In this document: piece after piece, positions 34,579-45,354 of the stretch
How the letters are laid out: the number at the start of each line of letters is the position of its first letter
Position numbering within the stretch: the stretch's first letter is position 1
Assembly: GCA_934047225.1 (NCBI GenBank)
Contig: OW203998.1
Location: 14,523,280-14,587,279, forward strand
Reading direction: 5' to 3'
DNA: 64,000 bases
DNA from: Ypsolopha sequella
Lineage: Eukaryota; Arthropoda; Insecta; Lepidoptera; Ypsolophidae
Translations under genes and position numbers: made by a program
The notes under the pieces: model-generated
Told to the model about the DNA's origin: nothing
The model's database searches: none
The model's input: the letters and a program-made list of their open reading frames with translations, nothing else

Positions 34579-35814
34579 ATGGTGACCACCCGGTCCCAGA
34601 GCGGAGACCGCACCACGGAGGAGCAAGCCACAGCGGAGCAAGCCGCAGCACAGCAGGCAACAGCGCAGCCAGCAACATCGGTGCACGCCGCAGTACTGCA
34701 CGCTGCCTCGCCGCACGCCGCACCGCCGTCCGCATCACCGCTGTCCCATGCAGTGCTGGGGACCGCTGCATCACTGCGTGACGCTGCCGCGCTTCATCCT
34801 GCATCACCGCTGCACTCCGCAGCGCTAGACGCTGCTTTAGCGCTGCAGAACGCCGCTGTACTACGGCCCGCTACGTCCCAGTGTTCTGCAATACTGGACG
34901 CTGCCTCATCGCTGCAAGAGGCCGCAGCCACGCAGCCCGATACCCCGCTGGGATGCGCAGTACTGGATGCTGCCCTGACGCTTCGAAGCGCTGCCGCCGC
35001 CGCAGCCCTGGACGCACAGCGTGCTGCCACCGCAGCGCTCCCGGTGCACCCCGCCTACCGTGGCTTGGTCTTTCACGAGCCGCCACGGTCGCCATCAGCC
35101 CCGACGACCACCTACGGGATGCAGCTACCAGCCATCTCTACGGGGGGAGACGTCCGCGCTGCCGACCGACGCGCACACTCACCTGTGCGCTCAGAGCGCT
35201 CTCACCGAACAACGGCGAGTACGAGAGCCCGCATCCTGAAGGAGCAGCACGAGGCGGAGGCTCAGCTTATCGAGCTTCAGCGCCAGGACCTGCAGCTCCA
35301 ACAAAGGCTAATTCAGCGCACGCTGGCATTCAACGCCGCGGCGCTCGAAGCCGAGGTATCCATGCACGACGCCGACTCTGTGCACGATGACGCACGGGTC
35401 GACAGATGGATGGTGCAGAACGCAGCACACCTCAACGTTGCGCTGCCATCCACATCGACAGCCAGACCAACGACCCTGGCTTTCACCGAGACTCCCCACC
35501 AGCCCCGGTTACCAGTGACTAGCCGCCGCACACGGTTCGACGATGAAGCCGCAGCTGATCACCGCCTGCCAGCGCTCTACGAAGAGCGCCAGCTCCATGC
35601 TCCACCGACCATTGAGCAACGCCCCGCGGCCGACAGCTTCCCACCAGCGCTCTATGGTGAGCGCCGGCACCACACCTCGCCAACCGTCGTGCCCCGCCTC
35701 ACTGACGAGGCCACAGCCAATCGCCGCCCGCCAGCGCTCTATCATGAGCACCGGCCCCCGGCTCCACTGGCTGCTCCACTCCAAGCAGAGGACCGCCATG
35801 AAAACCAGAGCTAA
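34579..35814 (+). CDS. 411-residue Ala-rich repeat protein, gag-like, uncharacterised
   Basis: The longest intact ORF in the window and free of lesions. Residues 1-50 are Ala/Gln-rich (MVTTRSQSGD start). Residues 54-145 are four consecutive repeats of exactly 23 residues, pattern PLxxAxLDAAxxLxxAAxLxPAx. Residues 215-260 are charged and likely coiled coil (KEQHEAEAQLIELQRQDLQL). Residues 272-280 read ARVDRWMVQ. Residues 329-400 hold three PPALYxERxxH units. There is no zinc knuckle, protease or polymerase motif and no signal peptide. The MVTTRS start, coiled coil and RVxxWM segment remind me of the N-terminal gag region of insect BEL/Pao retroelements, which is an impression and not a search result. 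It may be a gag-only nonautonomous element or a domesticated gag. GC-rich overlapping frames on other strands are shadows. Confidence 0.65.
   Translation: MVTTRSQSGDRTTEEQATAEQAAAQQATAQPATSVHAAVLHAASPHAAPPSASPLSHAVLGTAASLRDAAALHPASPLHSAALDAALALQNAAVLRPATSQCSAILDAASSLQEAAATQPDTPLGCAVLDAALTLRSAAAAAALDAQRAATAALPVHPAYRGLVFHEPPRSPSAPTTTYGMQLPAISTGGDVRAADRRAHSPVRSERSHRTTASTRARILKEQHEAEAQLIELQRQDLQLQQRLIQRTLAFNAAALEAEVSMHDADSVHDDARVDRWMVQNAAHLNVALPSTSTARPTTLAFTETPHQPRLPVTSRRTRFDDEAAADHRLPALYEERQLHAPPTIEQRPAADSFPPALYGERRHHTSPTVVPRLTDEATANRRPPALYHEHRPPAPLAAPLQAEDRHENQS
34738..35013 (+). repeat. Four 69-bp in-frame tandem repeats
   Basis: These encode residues 54-145 as 4 x 23 residues with no length variation. 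The DNA copies have diverged more than the protein pattern, so the array is not brand new. Confidence 0.8.
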
Positions 35815-36004
35815 ACTACGAACAGAAAAATAGGCCCAAGATGGGCAGACGTTACCGTCCAGAGAAAATAGTAAAAGACACAAAGGCGTAAAAAAGTAAA
35901 AGACAATGTAGATATATGTATGAGGTATGTCGTGTCGGGGAGGTTTGTAAAATGCGTGACCCGCGTTACAACCTGGCGTTCCAACTACAACTAGTGATGT
36001 AGCC

Positions 36005-36935
36005 GTTTAGAACATACATAGATTTGGCTAAATCGATAAATTTACGAAGGCCAGTTTTCTTTTTTTATATAGTTACTGCAAACACGGAGCAAGTGTATAT
36101 AGTGAGTCCACAATAATTATTATGGTATCTATGAGAGAGTCGCAAAAGTATTGTCTTCAAACTTCCTAATACTTTGAAATATTTCATTAGCTATAATGTA
36201 TAATAGACGCATAAAAGTCGATCCCGTTACCGCGTTCTTCTAAGGAACACTTAAAAACCAAAAAAACTAGGGTTGAAATATATTTTCTTAAGAGAAAAGT
36301 AAATTTAAAAGACTTAGAAATCAAATATATATTTTTTGAATATAAGAAAAGCGTCGGAGCCATGAAGTCGATGGTCGATGGTCGGAGCATCGAAAATTTG
36401 GTGCTGTTCATGTTCGGTCCAGCCTTAAGTTAGCATTGTAAAATAAAGATTGTGGCAAACTGCCAACAGAGTAGGCTTTGTAGTAGGTACTACATGGTAT
36501 CTAGAGGACATAACTCAGGTTATCTACGCCTAAAATACTTTTCAACAACGTCATTACAGCTAGGTTTAAAGTTTGGATTTTCTGAAACAAGCGTTTGTTA
36601 TTCTATTAAATATTTTGTATTGGTAGAAATGAATCTAGAGACAATGATTATTTTTGCTCAATTCGAGACATTATCGATATCGATACTTTACCTTGTCTTT
36701 TTCAGTTTACGCAGCTAGCATACAAACTATAGTTAAAAGTCCATTGTACGCAAGTCCTTTCTTAATAAAAATCTACATATTTATGTACTTACTTATAATA
36801 AACAATGAATGACTTCTTAGAATAATTGCAAATTTAAATCTAGATAGGCAGATCTTTCTATAATATCATTCATACAAAATAGACATGACTTAAAATATAG
36901 ATAGATAATAAAAGTAGAACAACAATCCAAACATT
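36005..36935. other. AT-rich sequence, no gene seen
   Basis: An 88-codon plus frame (36452-36718) shows no motif. No poly(A) signal was found close behind the 411-codon ORF. Confidence 0.45.
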
Positions 36936-37350
36936 GGCGATATGCGAAAAAATACGGGTGTTTCTTTTCTGTGTATTTCATGAAATTCACGGAAAATTTT
37001 TATAAATTTCTGTTATATGCATTTTGACTATATAATCTAGGGGTTTGAAATCAAAAAACATGTTTGGATAAATTTTCCTCGACAGAAATAATTGTTGAAA
37101 TGAGGTCTTCAAACACACTTTTTCTCCTCGTTTGACGAATAGGAACCATATACAGAACTGAAACATATTTTATTAGGTGTGTTTCAACAATATCTAGAGA
37201 TTTGATATTTGATATTTTGCTAGCCATTTTAGTTTTTTTAATAAAAATATAAAACAAACTTTTTTCCCTTTTGCCCTGAATCCGCCCCTCTCGCAATGTG
37301 TGATTTTTCGCTTGGAGTGACAGTGACAAAAATAAATATCGCATAGCCTC
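36936..37350 (-). mobile_element. TTAA-family repeat P, copy 4 (minus)
   Basis: Starts 'ggcgatatgcgaaaaaatac' and ends 'tatcgcatagcctc', followed by TTAA (37351-37354). It is near-identical to 2005-2345 over more than 250 bp. 'ctctcgcaatgtgtgatttt' matches the inverted 'gcgagaggg' region of 57624. Confidence 0.75.
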
Positions 37351-39764
37351 TTAAAACCGAAATATTATTATATTTATTATGATCATTTAGCAACGAGACG
37401 CGGCGGCGGACGTCAAAAAATGCGAGGACGAAGACATTTTGCATGCTAAATTATTAACAGTGGCGCTTCTAAGAATCAGAAACAAAGGGAGACTGTCTAA
37501 CATCAAAATAAACTGGCTATCCGTTTAGATTTGGTGAATATTTATATGCCAAACACATATTGTGTAGAAACGAGTATAAATAGTAGATATTGCTATGAAA
37601 ACATTCCGTTTTGTGAAACACAAAGACACCGCATTGTTTCACGACTTAGGAATAACGAATTTAACAGTAACTAGATGGCTGTTTGAAGTAACTAAATCAC
37701 AAGTACACAATAGAAATCCAAGACGAAGATACGGAAGTTGTCAACGAATTGGCTACTAAAATACAAGGTTTACACAGTTTGAGCGGTCGCCAAAACACGT
37801 ACAAAAATGAAAGAGACCCGCAGCAAAACGTGACCGAATTATCAAAGATCTTTATCATTGCTTCCATTAAACATCTCAACGCTTGCACATGGTTAAACTA
37901 CGCAGAACAGGATATTCCAAACTAAAAATAACTTGAAAAAATATAATGGCAAAGATAATTTCTCGCGTCAAGTGTTTTATTTATTAGAAAACTTCGCCAG
38001 TTTATTTATGGCCCATTAATTACAGAACCCTCCAATCAACGTTCTAAGGGCCAGATATTCAATAACCAAAATGACAAGTGTTTCTATAGAAAGGGCCTCT
38101 ATTTTTTCCGTTGTCACCATGCTGAAGCAGTATTTTTAGTTTTTTTGTCCACCTCGACTCGACAAACGCCACTCACTTTTGGGTATGACAAAAAAAAAAT
38201 ATCGGTCAAGAACGAAAATATTTTGTAATTGTAAGGGTTCTGCGGATTGGTCAATAGAATAAAGTAACGAGTCCAATTATTACTTTTTTGTGTTCTTTGG
38301 TTGGTTCATGCAGTTCTCTTTACAAATTGAGTATTTCCCAATACGTTTGCACCTTGTTTGTAGATGAGAGCAAGTTACATTGCACACTACACAAACAAGA
38401 TTGATTAGTGTATCTACATAAAATAACCAAAAAGTTTTTGTATAAAATTCCTGGTACAGTCGTGATGTAACCGGTTTTATGATTTAATCTACTGTTACAT
38501 AAAAAGGTAGGAAACTTACTACATCTTGATCGTTTTTTGTGATATGGAACCCTAAAACTATGTCTACTTAGTGCCGAGGGGAGTGAATTGAATAGTCGAT
38601 ATTTTCGTAGTTACTTAACATTTTAAATCCTTTTTTGTAAGTTGGTTATATCAACTGAGTATAGTAACGTACTTACTTGTATCTACGAAAATTGTTGAAA
38701 CTTTTTTGCTATTGAATGATACAGAATTCTCAAGGATTATCGAAATAATTGTTTAATAATGTAGCAATAAAAATTCCCTAAATAAATTATATTACATTTA
38801 TATGTCGTTGAAAAGCAAGAGAAACAAGTTAAGTACAATTATGTTTGCATAATAAAAATAAAAATGTAATACACAAAGAGTAAAAAAATAAATAAAAATA
38901 GATATTATTTTACCAAATTTTGCCCCTACCTTCAGTCAGTGTTACTTATTATTTTTATTATGACTATGATTATTATATTTTTTTTTTTATTTATACCTAC
39001 ATATATGTATAGAAATTTATACGTATAATCTATAATAAATATTGCATATATATAAAATAAAAGATCAAAAATAGGCTTGTGCGCGATTTCGGATTTTCTT
39101 GGTTATTTATTGTTATTTATTTTTATTAGAAAAGACAATTTTATCTATATTCAGAAAATATATAACTGCATTAGAATCTAATAACTATTTCCATAGATAT
39201 CCTCAGGTGTCTGAAATACGCGAAAAAGTACGCAAAACCTCCGAGAATTCTACAGATTAATTCTCATATCGTTAAACCAGATCGTGGTTCGGATCCATTT
39301 TACAAATTAATAAACTTATGAAATCTGAGACTTATTTTATTAGTATTACTCATACCAAGCCTAAACGCTGTTTTATAAGCAAAAGACATCTTTTTCACTT
39401 TTAAACAAAAGGAGTTATTATTATCGATAAAACACAGAGCTCACTGCACATCTCTATTGCTGAACCCAGCGGGAGAGACGTCAAGTACAGCATTGGGTTA
39501 GGTCAGGTGACACTAACAGAATATTTTATGCAATGCACATGTCTCTACTGGGATGATGAGCAACTCATGCAAGAAACACTTTACATTGTTTTTTTTTTAA
39601 TGCAAACGAACCTAAAATACAAATCCGAACTCAAACAGTCACGGAAAATAACGACATTACTAACAGTGACTGATTGTAACCGCCAAATCGATCAGCTGGG
39701 GACTTGGGAAGTGATTTGATAACAGACCGCAATAGGTAGTTACCAAAACCATTTGTAAATTATA
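37351..39764. other. AT-rich sequence, no gene seen
   Basis: Long AT-rich stretch with only short frames. No repeat recognised by eye. Confidence 0.45.
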
Positions 39765-39985
39765 GATATTCTTAAGGTAGTGTGTATTTATTCCGATTGC
39801 ATCACAGAATGTCTAGGTTTCTAAATATAGGTATTAGATAAAAATACTTATTTAAACATGAAGTATGAGAAAAATTGCTTATGATGTCGTCTTTAAATCA
39901 GTATCCTTTCAAGATAGGTATATATTTTTGAACCTAGATATTCTTTAATTCAATCGGAATAAATACACACTACCTCAAGAATATC
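39765..39985. mobile_element. MITE with about 35-bp inverted termini
   Basis: 'gatattcttaaggtagtgtg' with 'tatttattccgattg' at the left is the inverse of 'caatcggaataaata' with 'cacactacctcaagaatatc' at the right. One base differs near each tip. The AT-rich centre has no coding sequence. Confidence 0.85.
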
Positions 39986-40059
39986 TGTACTTTACAAAAG
40001 GTTTTGGAAATTCGTTTGTATGAACTAGGATTGCTCTGCACATACATACCTACATATAC

Positions 40060-40330
40060 TCACGCCCGTCTCCCAAAGGAGAGACTACAGATTTCCATCT
40101 GCTACGATCCTGAGACACCTCTTTCGCCTCTTAGACATCCATCAATCTAGTCATATAAGCTCTTCTATTCCGGGTACTTTTGACATTGCCCTTCTTCAAT
40201 ATCTCCCCAATTTAGTCCTTCTAGGGCGGCCAGGTCGAGCTCTACCTTTGACTTGCGCACCATAAATTTCTTTCGTCACTCTACTTTCATTCATCCTCTC
40301 TACATATCCAAACCACCGAAGCATATTAAA
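40060..40330 (-). pseudogene. LINE C-terminal fragment (MLRWFGYVERM type)
   Basis: The minus strand reads NMLRWFGYVERMNESRVTKE, then GARPGRPRRTKL-like and VSEAR-like blocks with stops between. The 'LRWFGHVxRM' motif is a hallmark of the post-reverse-transcriptase region of insect LINE proteins. It is a dead fragment without the catalytic domain. Confidence 0.7.
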
Positions 40331-41729
40331 AGTTAATATTAAAATCCTTCACTTTTTATACATAGCAGCAGACGCCATCGATAATTAATTTAATCTTATT
40401 CTTTATTGTACACTACTCCGCAGTAGATGATTCTAGTTTTATTTCGATTTTAGGATGGTGACTTGTTAACTTTGAAACATAGCCAAGTTTTGTTATTACA
40501 CCACGGTATTTCATTATTCAATTTCCAAGTTGACATTTAGTATTTAATTTTTTATATTATTTATGACTTTCAAATTTAATTGTATTTAATCTTTAATTTT
40601 AATTTGGACATTTCGCGTTTATTTTTACTTATGAATATTTGTATCAAAACGCAAATATCCATGTACCTTCATTTACTTTTAATTTTATTTTGACATTTAT
40701 CTACCCTAAGACTTAGCTATACTTTTACTATTAACCTATTCCAATCAGCCCGACGATGTCAAATAGACGAACCTAGTCGCAATAATTAAAGAAATAAAAT
40801 AGTGGAACTCGTACAAGAAGACTTTGATTAGTGTTAGAATGAAGTTCCATCAAGGAGTCACACCTTACAGTATAAATTATACAAAATATTGAATTAAACA
40901 CGTAACCATATTAAAATTAGTGTACAGCGGCGAGCTTATCTTTATGAAAGATTTCTTATAGCAAACCGAAAAAAGATCAGGAATACATAAAAAGAAAACA
41001 GTAGGTAACCATGTGTACAAACTTAATACTTACTACAAAATAATAAACGAAAACACACTAATTTAACTAACCACAAAACCAAAGTACAAATAAATAATTA
41101 ATAAAATACACATTATAATTACACCTATATGCTTTAAGACACCTATCAATTAAAATAAATATGAATGCATATATAAATAGATAAATAATTAATTTTAATA
41201 CAAATAATTATAAAAAAGCTCAATAATTTGTTAAATGACCTTTCAACCTCTTTTTGAATGAGGAGATAGTTACGCACCCTCGTACAGTTTGCGGAAGAGA
41301 GATCCATAACTGAACATCTTGTACAGTGTAGCAGTTCCCAAAAGCTCCTGTATTATGGGGAGGTGTTTTTAGGAGCGACGCAGTATGTGACCTAAGTGGC
41401 TTAGTTCTACTGAACATAAATATTCAGAAAATAAAGGACCGATAAAATTAATTAAGTTGATATGGATCAGCCGATGAGTATAACAACAACACTGGGTCAG
41501 TATTCTAATCCCATGAGCATCCATATTAAAATCAACATAGCACAAGTACATAAATCACACTTCTCTGGGCTTAAAAAAACATGGATATTTGCAGTTCTAA
41601 AGTTCTAATCGGTTACCGAGGTTCCAGTGCGAATTTGGCCGTATCAGTACCGTAGAGTGGTGAATTACCTGGTGAAATATGTTTTTTTTAAATTAAATAC
41701 ACTAAAACAGCTTTCAATGTTTTTTGTTT
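40331..41729. other. AT-rich sequence with one MITE fragment
   Basis: 41605-41645 ('ggttaccgaggttccagtgc', 'gaatttggccgta') is a single arm of MITE family G. The rest is AT-rich with a 65-codon frame at 41220-41417, which may be another LINE C-terminus (NCYTVQDVQLWISLPQTVRG resembles the end of CR1/Jockey proteins). Confidence 0.45.
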
Positions 41730-41924
41730 AATTCAAATTCAAATTCAAATAGTTTATTTTGCAAAGCAGGTATAGATATATACACTTTTTACACGTCAAA
41801 TTTAATCTAATAAAGAAAATATATGTAATAAAATAATAAATGTATATGAACTAAATTAAAGGTTTATTTAATTTATGTAGCAATATATTTACGATTAAAA
41901 TGATAGGTAAAATATATATTATAC

Positions 41925-42055
41925 AAGGTAAAATCCAATCAGCCGCCCGAACCCATACCGGAGACCCGGCCAGGGACCAGGAACAAGGTTCAATGATCAC
42001 CAACCGAGCCCCCAGCACGAATCCAGGCGGCCGACCAAATCCCATCCTATATACT
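41925..42055. mobile_element. MITE family G, GC-shifted copy in the LINE 3' region
   Basis: Inverted arms 'ccataccggagacccggcca' and 'ccgagcccccagcacgaatc' match family G, but many T or A positions of the other copies are C here. It interrupts the LINE 3' untranslated region relative to 13090-13335, so it inserted after the LINE family had formed. Confidence 0.7.
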
Positions 42056-42380
42056 ACATACTAATAGGTTACATGTATAAATACATGCCTACCTCCGCCC
42101 ATTCGATTAGTCTTGCTAAGAAGAAGGGCAAGAAACTTAGCAAGATCATGTCTTTTTTTTCAACATAAAACTTATACTATACAATATATGACTTATATCT
42201 ACTTTAACCAAGGGATAAGAAAATACAAGACAGCAGGAATTCAGGTTAATGAAAAAAAGAAAAACATATATATCTTTGTCTACCTGTCTCATATAGTCCT
42301 TTTCCTTTTACAGTCTGTAATCAATTAATGTTTACACCTTAGAGGAATCATAAGTTAAGAATTTATACTATTTAATTAAA

Positions 42381-43259
42381 TTATAACTTACTATCATTAT
42401 CACTGTAACACCATGCTTCACCATCATCCAAATATTCATTTATTTTATCATATGCCTTTTTCAATAGGCCCTGCTTAATATACAGTTTAAACTTATTCTC
42501 TGACAAAGTAAGGACCTCCTTTGGAAGTTAATTGTAAAATCTTATACCATGTCCTACAAAAGAGGTACTCACCTTAGCGAGTCTGATTTTTGGAAAAGCC
42601 AGTTTATGCTTATTTCTGGTCTCCTTACAATGTTGCTTACCAAGCCTTGGGAAAGACTCAACATTTTTTCTGACATATCTAAGGACTTGGTAAATATATT
42701 CACAAGGAACCGTTAACATATTAATTTCTTTGAACTTTTGTCTTAATGAATCCCGGTGCTTCATATTATAAATAGCCCGAATTGCTCTCTTCTGCAAAAC
42801 AAAGACTGCGTCTGTATCAGCGGCTCTACCCCATAACAGCATGCCGTATGACATAATGCTGTGAAAGTAACTAAAATAGACTAGTCTAGCAGTATCTACA
42901 TCAGTAATTTGTCTTATGCGTCTAACAGCGTATGCGGCCGAACTAAGTCTACCACATAGGGCTTCTATGTGGGGACCCCACTGAAGACGAGAGTCTACCG
43001 TAATGCCTAAAAACTTTGTTTCGTTAACTAACTCCAGCTTGGACCCCTGCAAAAGCAAATTACCATCCACTTGAATTACATTTGGTAACGTAAATTTTAT
43101 ACACTTTGTCTTTTTTGCGTTTAAAACTAAATTATTTACAGTAAACCAATCAAGCACCAGTGATAAAGTTGTATTCGCGCCGTCAAGGATATCTTTACGT
43201 CTATTAACTTTAAAAATAAGTGACGTGTCGTCTGCGAATAATACTATCTTCGTTAAATC
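42381..43259 (-). pseudogene. LINE reverse transcriptase, C-terminal half of the outer element
   Basis: RNA-dependent DNA polymerase of a non-LTR element. Reading from the insertion junction at 43259: LTKIVLFADDTSLIFKVNRR (the FADD catalytic Asp pair is intact), DWFTVNNLVLNAKKTKCIKF, FLGITVDSRLQW, then the thumb and the SIMSYGMLLWGRAA region. The frame meets one in-frame TAA at 42528-42530 after GIRFYN, where relatives usually have Lys. It then continues, LPKEVLTLSENKFK, to a natural stop at 42381. One nonsense change and the insertion are the only visible lesions, so this LINE died recently. The true protein began upstream of the truncation at 45285. Confidence 0.88.
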
Positions 43260-44256
43260 CTACTTAACTAACCGGTCTCAAGCTGTTGCTCTATGCGGTT
43301 ACAGGTCAGCATTCATAGATATCCCGTCTGGGGTTCCCCAGGGATCGCATTTGGGTCCTCTCTTTTACAATGCATATATATATGACATCTATAGTTGCTT
43401 TAAGGGTTCCTACCATTTGCTATATGCCAATGACAAGAAAATTTACTTACAAGTTAGCTCAGTTTCTGATTGTGAGATAATACAAAATGACCTAAATAGA
43501 CTAATTACTTATTACCAGGACAACAAAATAACTCTTAGTATCTCAAAATGCCAATGTATCAGTTTCACTCGAAAATTGAACCCTATTGAATTTCAATATA
43601 AATTTAATAGCACGGCAATTGAGAGGGTCAAGGTCGTCCGAGACTTGGGAGTAGTATTAGATTATAAAATGGATATGTCCCAGCATGTGGAAGCCATGGT
43701 TCAAAAAGCTTATAGAAGCTTGGGTTTTGTTGCGCGTGTCTGCAAAGTATTTAAAAATTCATTAAGTCTCAAAATTGTTTACTTTGCATACGTCCGCAGC
43801 ATACTTGAGTATGCTTCAAGTATATGGTACCCTATTTATAACACTTATAATGTCAGAATTGAACGCATTCAAAAAAAAATTTTACGGCACCTGAACTTTA
43901 AAGAAAGAAAAGAGTACGATTCTTACACTGATGGCTGCCATGCACACGGTTTACTGACATTAGAGGAGAGACGTACAGTATCTGACATGAGCCTCTTCTA
44001 TGCTATAGTGCGTGGTCGACTTGACTGCTCAGAACTACTTTCGGGAATAGGATTTTATACACCCAAAAGACGTACAAGACACGCGACATCCAAGACTTTT
44101 CATGTTACCTCTCACTCTACTAACTACGGTAAGAACTCTGTCCTTGCTCGTCTGCCTGACATTTACAATACTAAATTTAACAATATTGACATCTTCATTG
44201 AATCTAAATTATCATTTAAGCATAAAGTCGAAAATGCAATCATAAACCCGCTGTAA
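43260..44256 (+). pseudogene. Reverse transcriptase with mutated catalytic motif (YAND)
   Basis: Reverse transcriptase from the palm domain onward, open for about 330 codons to the stop at 44254-44256. Visible blocks: SYLTNRSQ, SGVPQGSHLGPLFYNAYIYD, HLLYANDKKIYLQV, ITLSISKCQCISFTR, VRDLGVVLDYKMDMSQHV, and a C-terminal tail with TRHATSKTFHV. The catalytic YADD is YAND: the codon for the first Asp is AAT in place of GAT, a single G-to-A change that should abolish polymerisation. The N-terminal endonuclease and fingers are missing. The upstream ATG at 43225 belongs to the host LINE read backwards and is not a real start. Confidence 0.88.
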
Positions 44257-44670
44257 ATATACTATGCTCAACCCTTAGCTCCTTCTAAATCCTTCCCCTT
44301 CCCACTCACACACACACTCAAACACACACACTTACATTTACCCTCGTACACTTGCATGCTCAATATACACTTATTATGTACCTAAAATTGCTTTAATTAA
44401 TTATATAACATATCTTAAATCTTAATAACAATAATAATAATATTGTTAATTAAATAATAATAATAATATTGTAAATTAAATAATAATAATAATTTTAATT
44501 GTTACTTTACTTTAGCTGTTCTGTACTAGGAATTTATTAATTGTATAACTGGTGGACAACTATTATTGGCTTTATTTAATGTATTTCTTATTTATTCTTA
44601 TTATGTAAACTTAATCATAAGCTGTTGTGGTCCCAAAATAAAAATTTGAATTTGAATTTGAATTTGAAAG
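43260..44670 (+). mobile_element. 5'-truncated LINE nested inside the outer LINE
   Basis: The plus-strand element begins in its reverse transcriptase (SYLTNRSQAVALCG), has a 3' region with an imperfect repeat of 'aataataataatattgt', and ends in (AATTTG)n at 44645-44670. A 2-bp duplication, TC, flanks it (43258-43259, 44671-44672). Removing one TC and the insert rejoins the host frame as ...PYLVKD-LTKIVLFADD.... Very short duplications and a short-repeat tail fit CR1-group integration. Confidence 0.88.
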
Positions 44671-45285
44671 TCTTTAACTAAATATGGAAGGTCATTTATG
44701 TAAATTAAAAACAGCAAGGGCCCTAATATGGAACCCTGCGGGACACCCATTTTAACTAATGCTCCACTTGATTTTACCCCGTTAATGTCTACCTTTTGAA
44801 TACGATCACTAAGATATGACTTCAATAACGCCAAAGATTTGCCCCTCACTCCGTAGTGATCCAATTTACATAAGAGTGTTTCATGATTAACGCAATCAAA
44901 GGCTTTCGAGAGGTCACAAAATACACCAAATGCATCTTGCTTTTCTTCCCAAGCATCAAAAATGTGCTTAACTAAAGCAACTCCTGCATCTGTGGTTGAC
45001 ATCCCTCTAGTGAATCCATATTGTTCACAGTGAAGTAACTTATTTAAATTAAAATGAAATAACAATTGATTAAAAACATTTTTTTCAAAAACCTTACTCA
45101 ATACCGGTAAAACTGACACAGGACTATAGTTTGAAGGGTCCCCGTTGTCGCCTGATTTAAAAAGGGGGATCAATTTACTAAACTTCATTAAGTCAGGAAA
45201 GATACCATCATCTACACATTTATTAAAAATTAATGCCAAATAAGGAGCTATTAAATTTAAATAGGATAATACAAATATAATGTAT
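44671..45285 (-). pseudogene. LINE reverse transcriptase, N-terminal half of the outer element
   Basis: Same polypeptide as 42381-43259, upstream part: LNLIAPYLALIFNKCVDDGI, FSKLIPLFKSGDNGDPSNYS, SVLPVLSKVFEKNVFNQLL, FGVFCDLSKAFDCVNHETLL (first catalytic Asp block), VPQGSILGPLLFLIYINDLP, ending YLVKD at the junction. The frame is open throughout. The sequence before about 45285 is not LINE-like, so the 5' end is truncated there. In relatives NYRP is usual where NYSP stands here. Confidence 0.88.
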
Positions 45286-45354
45286 ATAATCTCAAGATAC
45301 ATTTCGGGTCCGATCTGTATCCGGCATCAGTTGAGTATCTGAATTAAAATAAAT

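Larger units (their letters stand above)
34311..35996 (+). mobile_element. GC-rich island between 8-bp direct repeats, possible retroelement
   Basis: The segment begins 'tgttgcggacaacaagcc' and ends 'ccaactacaactagtg', bounded by atgtagcc on both sides (34303-34310, 35997-36004). It is much richer in GC than its surroundings and carries its own promoter-like sequence and one long ORF. The termini are not inverted repeats, and I see no second long terminal repeat. 'gttacaacctggcgttcc' near the right end resembles an LTR edge followed by a TGG primer-binding motif, but it lies on the wrong side of the ORF. The class is unresolved. Confidence 0.5.
41730..45285 (-). mobile_element. 5'-truncated LINE (CR1/Jockey group), split by insertions
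   Basis: The minus-strand LINE has its 3' end at the (TTTGAA)n tail near 41730-41750, a 3' untranslated region to about 42380, then reverse transcriptase in two blocks (42381-43259 and 44671-45285) separated by a plus-strand LINE. Its 5' end is lost near 45285. A family G MITE sits in the 3' untranslated region. A 3' fragment of the same family is at 13090-13335. Confidence 0.85.

Noticed and set aside
34456..35883. Several antisense and out-of-frame ORFs over the 411-codon ORF
   Set aside because: GC-rich DNA has few stops in any frame. Only the 34579 frame has the promoter, start context and protein periodicity.
43225..43259. ATG at 43225 as the start of the plus-strand reverse transcriptase
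   Set aside because: It lies in the host LINE, read on its antisense strand. The inserted LINE begins at 43260.
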